A DNA stretch of 63,560 bases from Bacillota bacterium (GCA_021768085.1 JAETOJ010000014.1:1-63560); one strand, 5' to 3'; shown: positions 32,564 to 45,520, numbered from the stretch's first letter. Notes: generated by a model not told the origin, from the sequence alone. Translations and numbers: made by a program.

Positions 32564-34732
32564 TTAAATGCTGTACCAGCGGATCTCGTTGGAATCCAAA
32601 TCCAGCGGGAAGCTGGAGCCGTCCCCCCGATATACGGTGGTGGACTGGGGCTCATAGGTGTTGTTGACCGCGCAGTATTTGCCGTTGGCCGGGAAGGCGT
32701 GAACCTCCACGTTGAGGTTGCTGGAGAACCAGCGGCACAGCGCCTCCTCGTCGTGGGCGGCCCAGAGGATGGCCCGGTGGAGGATGCGACTGTTCTCAAA
32801 GGAGTAGGGCAGGCCGGACAGGTAGACCGTGCGGCCCTGGCCGTACTCGTTCACTGCCATCTGAACCTCCCGGTCGTGCTGAACCAGCACCTGGGCGCCC
32901 TCCAGGGCATAAATGCCCTTCTTACCCTCGCCAAAGTCCACCTCGCCAGGGTTGTCGGCCAGGATGAAGTGGCCGGGGTGCTCCTCCCAGTTATATTTGT
33001 CGTAGTTCAGGGTAAAGCCCGTCTCCTTTTCCACGCCCAGTGCCCCGGCCAGTTGGAAATAACGACCTTGGTACTGGTGGCCGGAGGGCTCACCCAAGCC
33101 GAGGAAGCCGCCGCCGTTCCAGATGAAGCTGCGAATGGCAGAGGATACGTCCGGATCCTCCCAGACCGCGCCGCCGGTGTGGGCGGTGTCTCCGTCCCCC
33201 ACGTTGATCAGCACGTCAATGCCGTCCAGCACGTGGGAATCGTTCTTGACCTCGTCAAAGCTGAGGAAGCGCACGTCGAAGGGCGCGCCGGACAGGGCCT
33301 CGATGACCCCGGCGTAAGAGTAGTTCTGCTTCTGGTACAGGGCGTGGTGCACCATATGGCAACCCCAGGATCGGGCCCGGCCCCAGCTGTTCAGCACGCC
33401 CACGGTCTTGGCGCAGTAGGGGGTGGTGCCCCGGATGTTCTCGTACAGCTCCCGGAACTCGTTGCACACGCTCTCCACGTAGTCGATAAACTCCGGGAAC
33501 TGGCAGGCCAGCTTGAGGTAGCCGCCGTAGCCGATGCGGTCGATGGGCTTGCGGAGGATGGCCCGCCGGGCGGTGACCCAGTTCTCCCGGGCCTCCCCCA
33601 CCGGGTCGCCCCCCTCGTGGAAGGTGTCCGGGAAGAAGTAGGGCAGGAAGCGGCCCTCGGTGTACTTCACCCCGGGGATGTCGCTGATGAGGCGCAGGGT
33701 GGAGCCGTTGCCCACGCTACCCACCACCGCGTCCAGGCCGATGGACTTGAACTCATCCAGGTAGGGCTCGGTGCCGATCCAGTGATCCCCCAGGAACATC
33801 ATGGCCTCCTTGCCCAGCTCATGGGTGATGTCCACCATTTCCTTGGCCAAGGCGGCTACTTCCCGGCGCTGGAAGGCCATGAAGTCTTTAAACTCCTTGG
33901 ACGGCACCCGGTACTGGTTGTTGTAGTAGCCCTGATCAATGATGAACTCGGGGCGGAAGGGATAGCCCACTTCCCGCTCAAACTGTTCCAAAATATAGGG
34001 GGACACCGAGGCGGAGTAGCCGTACCAGTCCACATATTTCTCCCGCTTTAGCTCGTCGAACATGAGGGTAAACTGGTGGAAGAAGGTGGTGTACCGGATC
34101 ACGTCCACATAGGGGTGATCGGCGATGAACCTGCGCAACCGCTCCATGGTGAACTTGTGGGTCTTGGGCTGGCGCACGTCGAAGGTGATCTGGTGCTCAA
34201 AATTCGTCCAGCCGTTGGTGACGGCGTTATACATATGCACCGGATCCCAGATCAGGTAGGCCAGGAAGCTGACGGTGTACTCGTGGAAGGGTTGGGGGCC
34301 GGGGATCACCACGCAGCCGGTTGCTCCGTCGTAGCTCCAGGCGTCCGCGGCCAGGGGCTGGCCGGTGGTGCGATCCACCACCTCCCACCACCGCTTGATG
34401 TCGTCCCGGGTGTTCACCTCCATCAGCTCGGGGCTGACCCCCTGCATCAGCGGGATGGACAGCGGGCCGCCTGCGGCGGTGTGAAAGCCGGTCATGACAT
34501 AGCACTGCTGTACCTCGTCGGGGTTGGCTCGGGCCCAGTCGTTGTCCTTCCGGGTGGTATAGTAGGTGGAGTATACCTTAGCGTCCACCCCTTTGAGCTC
34601 CTCGGGGTAGTCGGTGCCGTCGCAGTCCCGAATGGCATCCGCCCCCCAGCGCTGGAGAAGCTCCAGTGTCTCGGGCACCACGTCCACGTCGGTGGGGATG
34701 GTGACCCGGCCGTTGCGTATTGTTTCTGACAT
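32564..34732 (-). CDS. lnpA: 1,3-beta-galactosyl-N-acetylhexosamine phosphorylase (GH112)
   Basis: A 722-aa phosphorylase splitting lacto-N-biose I or galacto-N-biose (milk oligosaccharide and mucin core disaccharides) with phosphate into galactose-1-phosphate and GlcNAc/GalNAc. Whole-length GH112 pattern: TDVDVVPETLELLQRWGADAIRDCDGTD at the start (in outline), MFLGDHWIGTEP with Asp316 at the catalytic-acid position as I recall it, and NVGDGDTAHTGG in the C-terminal glutamine-amidotransferase-like part. It ends the ABC importer operon, so uptake and cytoplasmic phosphorolysis are linked. No NahK kinase or Leloir genes are in the window. Confidence 0.93.
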   Translation of the reverse strand: MSETIRNGRVTIPTDVDVVPETLELLQRWGADAIRDCDGTDYPEELKGVDAKVYSTYYTTRKDNDWARANPDEVQQCYVMTGFHTAAGGPLSIPLMQGVSPELMEVNTRDDIKRWWEVVDRTTGQPLAADAWSYDGATGCVVIPGPQPFHEYTVSFLAYLIWDPVHMYNAVTNGWTNFEHQITFDVRQPKTHKFTMERLRRFIADHPYVDVIRYTTFFHQFTLMFDELKREKYVDWYGYSASVSPYILEQFEREVGYPFRPEFIIDQGYYNNQYRVPSKEFKDFMAFQRREVAALAKEMVDITHELGKEAMMFLGDHWIGTEPYLDEFKSIGLDAVVGSVGNGSTLRLISDIPGVKYTEGRFLPYFFPDTFHEGGDPVGEARENWVTARRAILRKPIDRIGYGGYLKLACQFPEFIDYVESVCNEFRELYENIRGTTPYCAKTVGVLNSWGRARSWGCHMVHHALYQKQNYSYAGVIEALSGAPFDVRFLSFDEVKNDSHVLDGIDVLINVGDGDTAHTGGAVWEDPDVSSAIRSFIWNGGGFLGLGEPSGHQYQGRYFQLAGALGVEKETGFTLNYDKYNWEEHPGHFILADNPGEVDFGEGKKGIYALEGAQVLVQHDREVQMAVNEYGQGRTVYLSGLPYSFENSRILHRAILWAAHDEEALCRWFSSNLNVEVHAFPANGKYCAVNNTYEPQSTTVYRGDGSSFPLDLDSNEIRWYSI

Positions 34733-34768
34733 AATGATAGAATCCTCCCTGTTATGCTGTGAATGAAC

Positions 34769-35638
34769 CTAACCCTTGACGCCGCCACCGGTGACGCCGG
34801 AGATGATCTTTTCGGACAGGAAGATATACAGCAGGAAGGTGGGCAGGAACACGATGATCACCGCTGCGAACATACCGCCCATCTGGCCGGTCTGCTTCAT
34901 GGCGTTGATGATGTTCAGCAGGCCCACGCCCACGGGAGCCATGGACTCGCTGGAGGTAAAGATCAGGGCCATGAAGAACTCGTTCCACACGGACATGAAG
35001 TTGAAAATCGTCACCGTTACGATGGCGGGCTGCACCAGGGGCAGCATGATCTTCAGGAAGGTCTTGGGGGCGCTGCACCCGTCCAGATAGGCGGCTTCCT
35101 CATAGGCCCGGGACAGAGTGGAGAAGAAGTCCAGCAGGTAGATGGTGGTGTAGGGCACCCGGAGGAGGATATACAAGATGACCAGTAGCACCCGGCCCTT
35201 GAGCCCCCACTGCACGGACAGGGAGTAGATGGGCATGATCACCATGATGACGGGCACGCTCATGGCAATGACCAGGCCGATGCGCAGCGCCTTGCCGCCA
35301 GTGAACTTCCACCGGGAGAGCACATAGGCCGCCGGGGCGGAGATGGCCAGCACGCCTACGCAGGAGATCACGGAGTACAGCAGGGAGTTGCCGAAGAACA
35401 CGGACACGTTCTGCACGTTCCAGGCCGTGGCGTAGTTCTCCCAGTGGAGGCCGGTGGAGAACTGGAAGATCTGGCCCTGGTAGATGTCCCGGGGGGTGGA
35501 CAGGCTGGCCCCGATGATCCAGCCCAGCATCACCACGGTGAAGGCCAGCCAGAGCAGCACGATAATATAGCCGGGAAGGAGGCGGAGCTCCCTGTGCCAG
35601 TTGATTTTGGCCCGGTAGGCTTTCTTTTCGTTTTTCAT
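34769..35638 (-). CDS. Carbohydrate ABC transporter permease (MalG type)
   Basis: A 289-aa membrane protein with six helices and the EAA loop EEAAYLDGCSAPKTFLKIMLPL (in outline, about 200), which contacts the ATPase. It pairs with the next permease. ATG 35636-35638 was chosen because a basic N-terminus (KNEKKAYRAK) then leads directly to the first helix. No ATPase gene is in this operon; a shared MsmK-type ATPase elsewhere is likely. Cargo is inferred from the adjacent GH112 gene. Confidence 0.92.
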   Translation of the reverse strand: MKNEKKAYRAKINWHRELRLLPGYIIVLLWLAFTVVMLGWIIGASLSTPRDIYQGQIFQFSTGLHWENYATAWNVQNVSVFFGNSLLYSVISCVGVLAISAPAAYVLSRWKFTGGKALRIGLVIAMSVPVIMVIMPIYSLSVQWGLKGRVLLVILYILLRVPYTTIYLLDFFSTLSRAYEEAAYLDGCSAPKTFLKIMLPLVQPAIVTVTIFNFMSVWNEFFMALIFTSSESMAPVGVGLLNIINAMKQTGQMGGMFAAVIIVFLPTFLLYIFLSEKIISGVTGGGVKG

Positions 35639-35654
35639 GTTCGCTCCCCCTCTC

Positions 35655-36548
35655 TCAGTATTCCAGGTCATTGCCCTTGAACAGCTTTTCGGTGACCAGG
35701 TAGACGGCGATGATGATCAGGGTCAGCACCACGCCCACCGCGGCGCCCGCTCCGGCGTCCCGCTGGGTGATGCCCTTCCCGCCGAACACCATGTCGTACA
35801 GGTAGATCACCGGCACAATGGTGGACGACTCGGTGTCAATGGGGGAGAACATCTTAGTCCACAGGAAGAAGGTGGTGGTGTTGATGCTCCAGAAGGTGAT
35901 GGAGGTCTTGATGACGCCCTTGAGCAGGGGCAGGGTGATCCGGGTGAACTGAGCCACCTTGCCCGCGCCGTCGATGGTGGCGGCCTCGTAGAGATCCTGG
36001 GGGATGCCCTCGATGCCGCTGATGTAGATGAGCATATAGTAGCCCACGCTGCCGAAGATGAAGGAGCCGGTCATAGACCAGAACTTCAAATCGGTGCCCA
36101 GCCACTTGACCTTCTCACCGCCGAAGAACTGGACGATATTGTTGAGCATACCGTAGTCGTAATTGAAAATGTACTGGATCCACATGGTGGCCAGGGCCAC
36201 GGCGCTGATGATGTTGGGCAGGTAGATGACGGCCCGGAAGAACTTTTTGCCCCGGATGCCGCTGGTAACCACCACCGCCATCAGCATGGCCAGCGCCAGG
36301 GTGATGATGCCGCCCACGAACCAGATCAGCAGCATATTGCGCATGGAGGTCATAAAGCTGGCGCTCTTGAAGATCTTCAGGTAATTGCCCAGGCCGTAGA
36401 AGCTCCAGTCAGCTACGGTGGCGGTGACGCTTTCTACACGGAAGAAGCTCATCAGCACCGTGCGGCACACGGGGTAGACGAACATGATCAGCAGGGACAG
36501 CACGGCGGGCAGGCTGAACCAGAAGATCATGGCCTTATTTTTTCTCAT
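35655..36548 (-). CDS. Carbohydrate ABC transporter permease (MalF type)
   Basis: A 297-aa protein with six hydrophobic helices and EAA loop YEAATIDGAGKVAQFTRITLPL (in outline, about 205). ATG 36546-36548 follows GGAGAGGG. It lies between the binding protein and second permease in the order normal for CUT1 importers. Confidence 0.92.
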   Translation of the reverse strand: MRKNKAMIFWFSLPAVLSLLIMFVYPVCRTVLMSFFRVESVTATVADWSFYGLGNYLKIFKSASFMTSMRNMLLIWFVGGIITLALAMLMAVVVTSGIRGKKFFRAVIYLPNIISAVALATMWIQYIFNYDYGMLNNIVQFFGGEKVKWLGTDLKFWSMTGSFIFGSVGYYMLIYISGIEGIPQDLYEAATIDGAGKVAQFTRITLPLLKGVIKTSITFWSINTTTFFLWTKMFSPIDTESSTIVPVIYLYDMVFGGKGITQRDAGAGAAVGVVLTLIIIAVYLVTEKLFKGNDLEY

Positions 36549-36641
36549 AATGCCCTCTCCTTTCGAGCTGGAATGCAAGCCGGGATAAAAGAGGCAGGCG
36601 GCGCCGGTGGGGCGCCGCCTGCCAGCGCGACGGATGTAAGC

Positions 36642-37964
36642 TTATTTATACAGGGCGTCCAGAGCGGCGCAGAAGTCGGCGCCGGTGGCGTACTTGCCCT
36701 CGAACAGCTCGGTGCACATGGACTTGATGGTGTCCTTCACATCGGGGTTCGCGCTGATGCCCGCGCACCAAGTCATGGGCTTGTCGGCAGCCAGCAGGGT
36801 CTCCACAGTGCCGTTGAGGACGGCGGGAGCGGTGTTGCGGCTGTCGGCAGGGATCTGAGCGGCGGTGTCGGCCATCTTCTGATCCCACTCGCCGGTGGTC
36901 AGGAAGATGATGAAGTCAAAAGCGGCCTGGGGGTTCTTGCTGTAGCTGGTGATGGCCAGAGAGTTGGCGCCGGCGTAAGCGGAGGCGTTGTCCGCGCCGC
37001 CGTCCACAGCGGGGTAGTTGAACAGGCCCCAGTTGACCTGAGTCTGGGTGTTGTTGTTCACCTCAGCGGTGACGTAGTTGGCGCACACAATCATGGCGGC
37101 CTGGCCGAAGCCGATCTTGTTCTCACTGGAGGGGAACTCGTCGGGGGCGCCGTCCACGAAATAGCCCTTGTTGATCAGGTCGATGATCTCATCAGCAGCC
37201 TTCTCGGCGGCGGTGCCGCTCCAGCCGCCGTTCATGGTCAGCTCTTCGATCTTGGCCTCGCCCAGGTGGCGAACCAGCTGATGATAGAAGGCGAAGTCGC
37301 AGTAGGCGGAGTCCTGCGCGATGGGGGCCACGCCCGCATCCTTCAGCTTCTGGCACACGTCAAGGAACTCGGCCCAGGTCTTGGGCTCGGCGGTGATGCC
37401 GGCCTTGGTGAAGGCGTCCTTGTCGTAGAAGATGCCGCCCACCTGGGGCTGCTCGGCGATGGCGTTCAGATAGCCGGCCCACTCCACGGACTGATCGTTG
37501 AGGCACTTGTAGCTGAAGCTGTCGTAGTTGACGGCCTTGGCCATGTCGGTCAGGTCATAGGTGAACTTGTTGTAGACGGTGCCGATGCGCTTGTAGTCGT
37601 CCTCGATGATGTCGATGTTGTCCTGGGCCTCCAGGGAAGCGGCCAGAACCTTGTTCACGTCGCGGCCCTTGAACTCGATGTTGATCTTGGCGCCGGTCTC
37701 CGCCTCGAAGGCGGCCTTGGCCTCCTCGATGACGTTGGCCTGGGGCTCGCCGGAGCTCCACATGGACCACATAGTCAGCTCCACGCCCTCATACTTTTTG
37801 TCGCCGCCCTCGGGAGCCTTGCTCTCCTCGGTGCCGGGCTGGGAAGCGGGGGGATTGCTCTCGGGAGCCTTCGTCTCGTTGCCGCCGGAGCTGGAGCACC
37901 CGGCCAGCATGGCCAGAACCATGACGGCAGCCAGCAGCAGAGCCATGAGCTTCTTCATTTTCAT
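36642..37964 (-). CDS. Sugar-binding lipoprotein of the ABC importer
   Basis: A 440-aa extracellular solute-binding protein. The signal peptide KKLMALLLAAVMVLAMLAGC ends at lipobox Cys23; a Ser/Pro/Glu linker follows (about 24-55). The mature part is a CUT1/SBP_bac_8 fold (YEGVELTMWSMWSSGEPQAN, AFTKAGITAEPKTWAEFLDVC). First gene of the operon; by context it captures lacto-N-biose/galacto-N-biose-type sugars. Confidence 0.92.
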   Translation of the reverse strand: MKMKKLMALLLAAVMVLAMLAGCSSSGGNETKAPESNPPASQPGTEESKAPEGGDKKYEGVELTMWSMWSSGEPQANVIEEAKAAFEAETGAKINIEFKGRDVNKVLAASLEAQDNIDIIEDDYKRIGTVYNKFTYDLTDMAKAVNYDSFSYKCLNDQSVEWAGYLNAIAEQPQVGGIFYDKDAFTKAGITAEPKTWAEFLDVCQKLKDAGVAPIAQDSAYCDFAFYHQLVRHLGEAKIEELTMNGGWSGTAAEKAADEIIDLINKGYFVDGAPDEFPSSENKIGFGQAAMIVCANYVTAEVNNNTQTQVNWGLFNYPAVDGGADNASAYAGANSLAITSYSKNPQAAFDFIIFLTTGEWDQKMADTAAQIPADSRNTAPAVLNGTVETLLAADKPMTWCAGISANPDVKDTIKSMCTELFEGKYATGADFCAALDALYK

Positions 37965-38023
37965 GTTCTACCTCCTGAAATGATAAATGATGTCTTTGGC
38001 CGTTTCCGGCCTGTTCAACTACA

Positions 38024-38053
38024 AGTATAGCTGTTTCCCCGGCGGGGAAACAG
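38024..38053 (-). promoter_or_regulatory. Operon promoter with overlapping 10-bp inverted repeat
   Basis: Minus strand -10 box TATACT (38024-38029). Directly upstream, where the -35 should be, lies the perfect dyad CTGTTTCCCC-GGC-GGGGAAACAG (38031-38053). It probably binds a LacI/GntR-type regulator not encoded next to it. Confidence 0.65.
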
Positions 38054-38462
38054 CCCTATTCTTGCTCTGCTTTTTAGAGATATTGCTTATTTTTACCTTG
38101 GGCAAAATTCACAGGAGAATTCCCCTTTCTTCTGGAGGAAATCGGTATTCTGTCCGGGAACCCAGGAGCAGAATCAGGGCAGAGCGCACAGAAAATTGGA
38201 AGAATAATTTAAATTATAGTAAAGATCGTACAATATCCCCGGAGGAATAACCGGGAATCACAGGAAAGACCGTTTGACGGCTTGCACAAAATTGCGCCGC
38301 CCCGGAGCGGAAGGCCCCACCCCTTGGGGGCGTTTCATGAAATTCTGTTGGAATGAATATTTTTTTATGGACGGGGAGCGAAGGGTGTGATACAATGAGG
38401 GCAATGACAGTTCCTCCCGGCAAGGGAGGGACATATTTCTGTGGGCAAAGGAGAGGAGTTCC
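38054..38462. other. Intergenic region with promoter of the hemerythrin gene
   Basis: No gene found. Plus strand TGGACG (38368-38373), 17 bases, TACAAT (38391-38396) with an extended TG is a likely promoter for the next gene. A small GC-rich hairpin (GCCCCACCCCTTGGGGGC, about 38312-38329) precedes it. Confidence 0.5.
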
Positions 38463-39827
38463 ATGGAACAACAGATGGAATGGCAGGACAGCTATAATAT
38501 TGGGGTGGAGATCATCGATCGGGAACACCAGCGCCTGTTCAGGATTATCAACCGGCTGCTGGCCTATGACGACGACAAGGGCCAGTGGGCCAGCCAGGAG
38601 GGGATCAAGTATTTCAAGGCCCATGCGGTCAAGCACTTTGACGAGGAGGAGGAGTACATGGCCTCCATCGGCTACCCGGGGCTGGAGACCCACCGGAAGA
38701 TCCACCGGAGCTTCCGGGACGGCACCCTCCCCGCCCTGGAGCGGGAGCTGGTGGAGACGGACTACAGCCCCGACGCGGTGAAGCATTTCCTGGGGGTGTG
38801 CTCCGGCTGGCTCATCGGCCACACCCTGACGGAGGATCAGGCCATTGTGGGCTCCGGCACCAGCAAATGGGGAAATCTGCTCTCCAAGGACAAAATGGCC
38901 GCCCTAACCAAAATCATCACCCAGCTGCTGTTCAATATGTTCCAGCTGGAGTCGGAGCTGGTGAGCGACACCTACGCCGGGGAGCGGTTCGGCCAGGGGG
39001 TGTACTACCGGCTGGTTTATGAGGAGGGGAAGAAAAGCCAGGAGATCATTCTGGCCCTGGAGGAAAAGCTGATGGTGAGCACCGTGGGGCGCATACTGGG
39101 CCTCCAGACCAGCAAGCTGGATCTGATGCTGATTAACGCCGTCCGGTACACCGCCCGGCAGTTTGTGGATCAGGTGCTGAACTTCTTCCCGGACGCGCCC
39201 CGGAAGTTCAAGGCGGAGAGCCTGCTGTCCTATGAGCAGCTCCAGCGGGTGTTCCAGACCAAGAAGCCCCAGGTGAGCCTGCTGTTCAACACCGGGAAGG
39301 GGTATTTCGCTTACTGCGCCATCTCCCCCGCTCAGGAGGAGACCGTCACCATCACCCCCATCCAGGCGGACAACGCCATCGAGGAGGTGGAGCGCTACCT
39401 GGCCGACCGGGAGAAGGACGCCAACAAGCCCAAGGTGCTGGTGGTGGACGATTCCGTCACCCTGCGGGAGGCCATGCGGAAGCTGCTGGAGGCGGACTAC
39501 GAGGTGTCGCTGGCGGAGTCCGGTGTGGCGGCCATCCGGGCCATCTCCCTGGACAGGCCGGACATGGTGCTACTGGACTATGAGATGCCAGTCTGCGACG
39601 GACGGCAGACGCTGGAGATGCTGCGCTCGGAGAAATCCTTCGCGGATCTCCCGGTGATCTTCCTCACCGGGCGCAGCGACCCGGCGGCGGTGCGGGCCCT
39701 GCTGGCGCTGAAGCCGGCGGGCTATCTGCTGAAGTATCTGAAGCCGGAGGACATCAAGCATAAGATCGATGATCTCTTTGAGAAGCTGTGCCGCGGAGGA
39801 ACGCCCTCTGATCTTTGTGAAAAATAG
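38463..39827 (+). CDS. Bacteriohemerythrin-CheX-receiver fusion
   Basis: A 454-aa three-part protein. Residues 1-130: hemerythrin with all seven di-iron ligands (His22, His58, Glu62, His77, His81, His120, Asp125), so it can bind O2. Residues about 150-310: a CheX/CheC-like segment (SKLDLMLINAVRYTARQFVDQVLNFF). Residues about 323-445: receiver domain (VLVVDDSVTLREAM, phospho-Asp in VLLDYEMP, Lys in GYLLKYLKPED). It joins oxygen sensing to phospho-signalling. ATG 38463 follows AGGAG. Confidence 0.88.
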   Translation: MEQQMEWQDSYNIGVEIIDREHQRLFRIINRLLAYDDDKGQWASQEGIKYFKAHAVKHFDEEEEYMASIGYPGLETHRKIHRSFRDGTLPALERELVETDYSPDAVKHFLGVCSGWLIGHTLTEDQAIVGSGTSKWGNLLSKDKMAALTKIITQLLFNMFQLESELVSDTYAGERFGQGVYYRLVYEEGKKSQEIILALEEKLMVSTVGRILGLQTSKLDLMLINAVRYTARQFVDQVLNFFPDAPRKFKAESLLSYEQLQRVFQTKKPQVSLLFNTGKGYFAYCAISPAQEETVTITPIQADNAIEEVERYLADREKDANKPKVLVVDDSVTLREAMRKLLEADYEVSLAESGVAAIRAISLDRPDMVLLDYEMPVCDGRQTLEMLRSEKSFADLPVIFLTGRSDPAAVRALLALKPAGYLLKYLKPEDIKHKIDDLFEKLCRGGTPSDLCEK

Positions 39828-39830
39828 GGA

Positions 39831-39859
39831 TTGACAGCGGGGTGTACATAGGGTATATA
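39831..39859 (+). promoter_or_regulatory. Promoter of the riboswitch-transporter unit
   Basis: TTGACA (39831-39836), 17 bases, TATATA (39854-39859), starting just after the hemerythrin stop codon; transcription from about 39866. Confidence 0.8.
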
Positions 39860-39874
39860 AGGAAGTGCATCCTT

Positions 39875-39966
39875 CAGAGGGAGTAGCCTGCGCGGATCCT
39901 CCGCGTTTGCCGGAACGTCAATACGGCCCCTCCGGGCCCGGACGGCAATGAAAAGGCGAGACTCTG
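39875..39966 (+). ncRNA. yybP-ykoY (Mn2+) riboswitch aptamer
   Basis: P1 is CAGAG/CTCTG. The hallmark GGGAGTAGC follows it. P2 is CGCGGA-TCC-TCCGCG. A long arm TTGCCG/CGGCAA encloses the conserved CGTCAATAC and a tip GGCCC-CTCC-GGGCC. The 3' side reads GGCGAGACTCTG, matching the conserved AAGAC-type end of the class. The 3' strand is shared with a terminator, as in ON-type Mn2+ switches. Class is assigned from pattern; metal binding is from the known family. Confidence 0.85.
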
Positions 39967-39996
39967 CTGTCTTGTGACGGCGGGGTCTCGCCTTTT
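39951..39996 (+). terminator. Riboswitch expression-platform terminator
   Basis: AAAAGGCGAGAC pairs with GTCTCGCCTTTT. Its left arm is the 3' strand of the aptamer, so ligand-bound aptamer and terminator exclude each other. Confidence 0.85.
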
Positions 39997-40053
39997 CTGT
40001 CCATACTAAGCGTAATCCAGTCCGATCACACCACACAGAAATGAGGAGATCAG

Positions 40054-41682
40054 ATGACCATCGCGCAGCTTTCCCTGTTCCTCGTCCGGCTGCTGGCCGG
40101 GACGGGGGTGTTCCTGGTGGGCGTGCATCTGCTGACCGCCAACATCGAGCAGCTGGCCACCGGTCGGATCAAGGAGCTGTTTGGCAGAACCGCCGACCGG
40201 CGGCTGGTGAACGTGGGGGTGGGGGCGGCGGCCACCGCCCTGATCCAGAGCTCCGGGGTGACCACAGTGCTCATCGTGGGTTTCGTCAACGTGGGGGTGG
40301 TGAACCTCCACCAGGCGGCGGCCATGATCATGGGAGCCAACATCGGCACCACCGTCACCGCCCAGATCGCCGCCCTCAGCGCCTTCCCTGTCACCACTTA
40401 CGTTCAGATTCTCACCTTTGTGGGCATCCTGATGGCCATGGCCTGCAAAGGGGACGGGCTGAAGCGCACAGGTTTAATCCTGGGGGGGCTGGGGTTGATC
40501 TTTGTGGGCCTGTCCCTCATGTCCGGCGCCATGGAGGAGAGCCGGGACGCGGTACAGTTCCTGTTCCAGTCGGTGACCAACCCCCTGCTCCTGCTGCTGG
40601 TGGGCGTGCTGCTCACCGCCCTGGTGCAGTCCAGCTCGGCCACCACGTCGGTGATCATCGCCATGTCGGTGGCGGGGCTCACCATCGGCTCCGGCGGGAA
40701 CGAGGTGCTGTATATCATCCTGGGCACCAACATCGGCTCCTGCGTCACCGCCCTGATGTCCTCCGCCACCGCCGGGGCCAACGCCCGGCGGGCGGGGCTG
40801 ATCCACCTGCTGTTTAACACCCTGGGCTCCGCGCTGTTCTTTGTCCTGCTGCTCCTCTGGCCGGGCTTTATGGACGTCACCTTCCGCCGGTGGTTCCCCG
40901 CCCCCGCCACCCAGATCGCCATGTTCCACACCTTCTTCAACGTGGTGTGCACTCTGCTGTTCCTGCCCCTGAGCGACTGGTTTGTCCGGGTCTCCCAGGC
41001 CCTGATCCGGGAGAAGGAGGCTCCCGGCGCGGCGGCGGGGGACACCTTCCTGGACGAGCGTATGCTGTCCTCCGCCTCCCTGGCCATCGACCTGCTGGAC
41101 AAGGAGCTGGTGCGGCTGTCCGACACGGCGATGGACGCCTTCCGCACGGGCTACCGGGCCTTTGCCCAGAAGGACGTGGGCCTCATCGACCCCACCCTGC
41201 GGCTCATTGAGGAGGCCAACGAGGTGGAGCAGGAGATGGTGAGCTACCTGATCCGGCTGTCCGCCCAGAGCAAGCTGGCGGACGAGCGGCCCATCTCCAA
41301 CCTCCACAGCAGCCTGGGGGACGTGATGCGTATCGCCGAGATCGCGGACAATTTCACCAAGTACGCCCGGCGGACGGTGGAGGAGGGGCTGGACTTCTCC
41401 GAGACGGTGATGGAGGAGCTGGGCGAAATGACCGGGCGGCTGGAGGAGCTGTACGCCCTCACCCGGCAGGCGGTGCTGGAGAAAAACCCGGGCCTGCTGC
41501 CCCAGATCAACCGGGTGGAGGAGGACGTGGACGCCATGCGCCGCCGCCTCATCGACCGGCATATCCAGCGGCTCAACGCCGGGGCGTGCCGCCCGGAGTC
41601 CAGCGGGGTGTTCATCAACCTGGTGTCCAACCTGGAGCGTCTGGGCGATCACCTCACTTATATCGCCTGCACGGTGGAATAG
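40054..41682 (+). CDS. Na+/phosphate cotransporter family protein with PhoU domain (riboswitch-controlled)
   Basis: A 542-aa paralogue of the protein at 25,713. Two membrane repeats: ALIQSSGVTTVLIVGFVNVG (about 63; QSSG instead of QSSS) and ALVQSSSATTSVIIAMSVAG (about 190). PhoU-like helices fill about 335-540. The first signature's Ser-to-Gly change and the Mn2+-type riboswitch upstream suggest a different cargo or a role in metal-phosphate balance. ATG 40054-40056 follows GAGGAG. Confidence 0.88.
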   Translation: MTIAQLSLFLVRLLAGTGVFLVGVHLLTANIEQLATGRIKELFGRTADRRLVNVGVGAAATALIQSSGVTTVLIVGFVNVGVVNLHQAAAMIMGANIGTTVTAQIAALSAFPVTTYVQILTFVGILMAMACKGDGLKRTGLILGGLGLIFVGLSLMSGAMEESRDAVQFLFQSVTNPLLLLLVGVLLTALVQSSSATTSVIIAMSVAGLTIGSGGNEVLYIILGTNIGSCVTALMSSATAGANARRAGLIHLLFNTLGSALFFVLLLLWPGFMDVTFRRWFPAPATQIAMFHTFFNVVCTLLFLPLSDWFVRVSQALIREKEAPGAAAGDTFLDERMLSSASLAIDLLDKELVRLSDTAMDAFRTGYRAFAQKDVGLIDPTLRLIEEANEVEQEMVSYLIRLSAQSKLADERPISNLHSSLGDVMRIAEIADNFTKYARRTVEEGLDFSETVMEELGEMTGRLEELYALTRQAVLEKNPGLLPQINRVEEDVDAMRRRLIDRHIQRLNAGACRPESSGVFINLVSNLERLGDHLTYIACTVE

Positions 41683-41720
41683 CCGCCGAGAAAGATTGCC
41701 GAAAAAAACACAATTAGGAA

Positions 41721-41749
41721 TTGCAAACCCGCCGGAACTGTGATAAACT
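41721..41749 (+). promoter_or_regulatory. Likely promoter of the PFOR gene
   Basis: TTGCAA (41721-41726), 17 bases, extended -10 TGATAAACT (-10 hexamer 41744-41749). The leader has a small hairpin ACGGT/ACCGT. Confidence 0.55.
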
Positions 41750-41816
41750 GTTACCCGCGAAACGGTAGCGAAACCGTATGGGTACTCGTTCTCATATGAA
41801 AAGGAGGAAAACGCCT

Positions 41817-45488
<3,672 letters not shown>

Positions 45489-45520
45489 TCTCTGCGTATC
45501 ATTCCGCATAACAGAGTCCT

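Noticed and set aside
41734..41756. Possible Rex or CRP-type site (TGTGATAAACTGTTAC) before PFOR
   Set aside because: Half-sites match poorly; the similarity to the arcA site (AACTGTGATA) may be chance.
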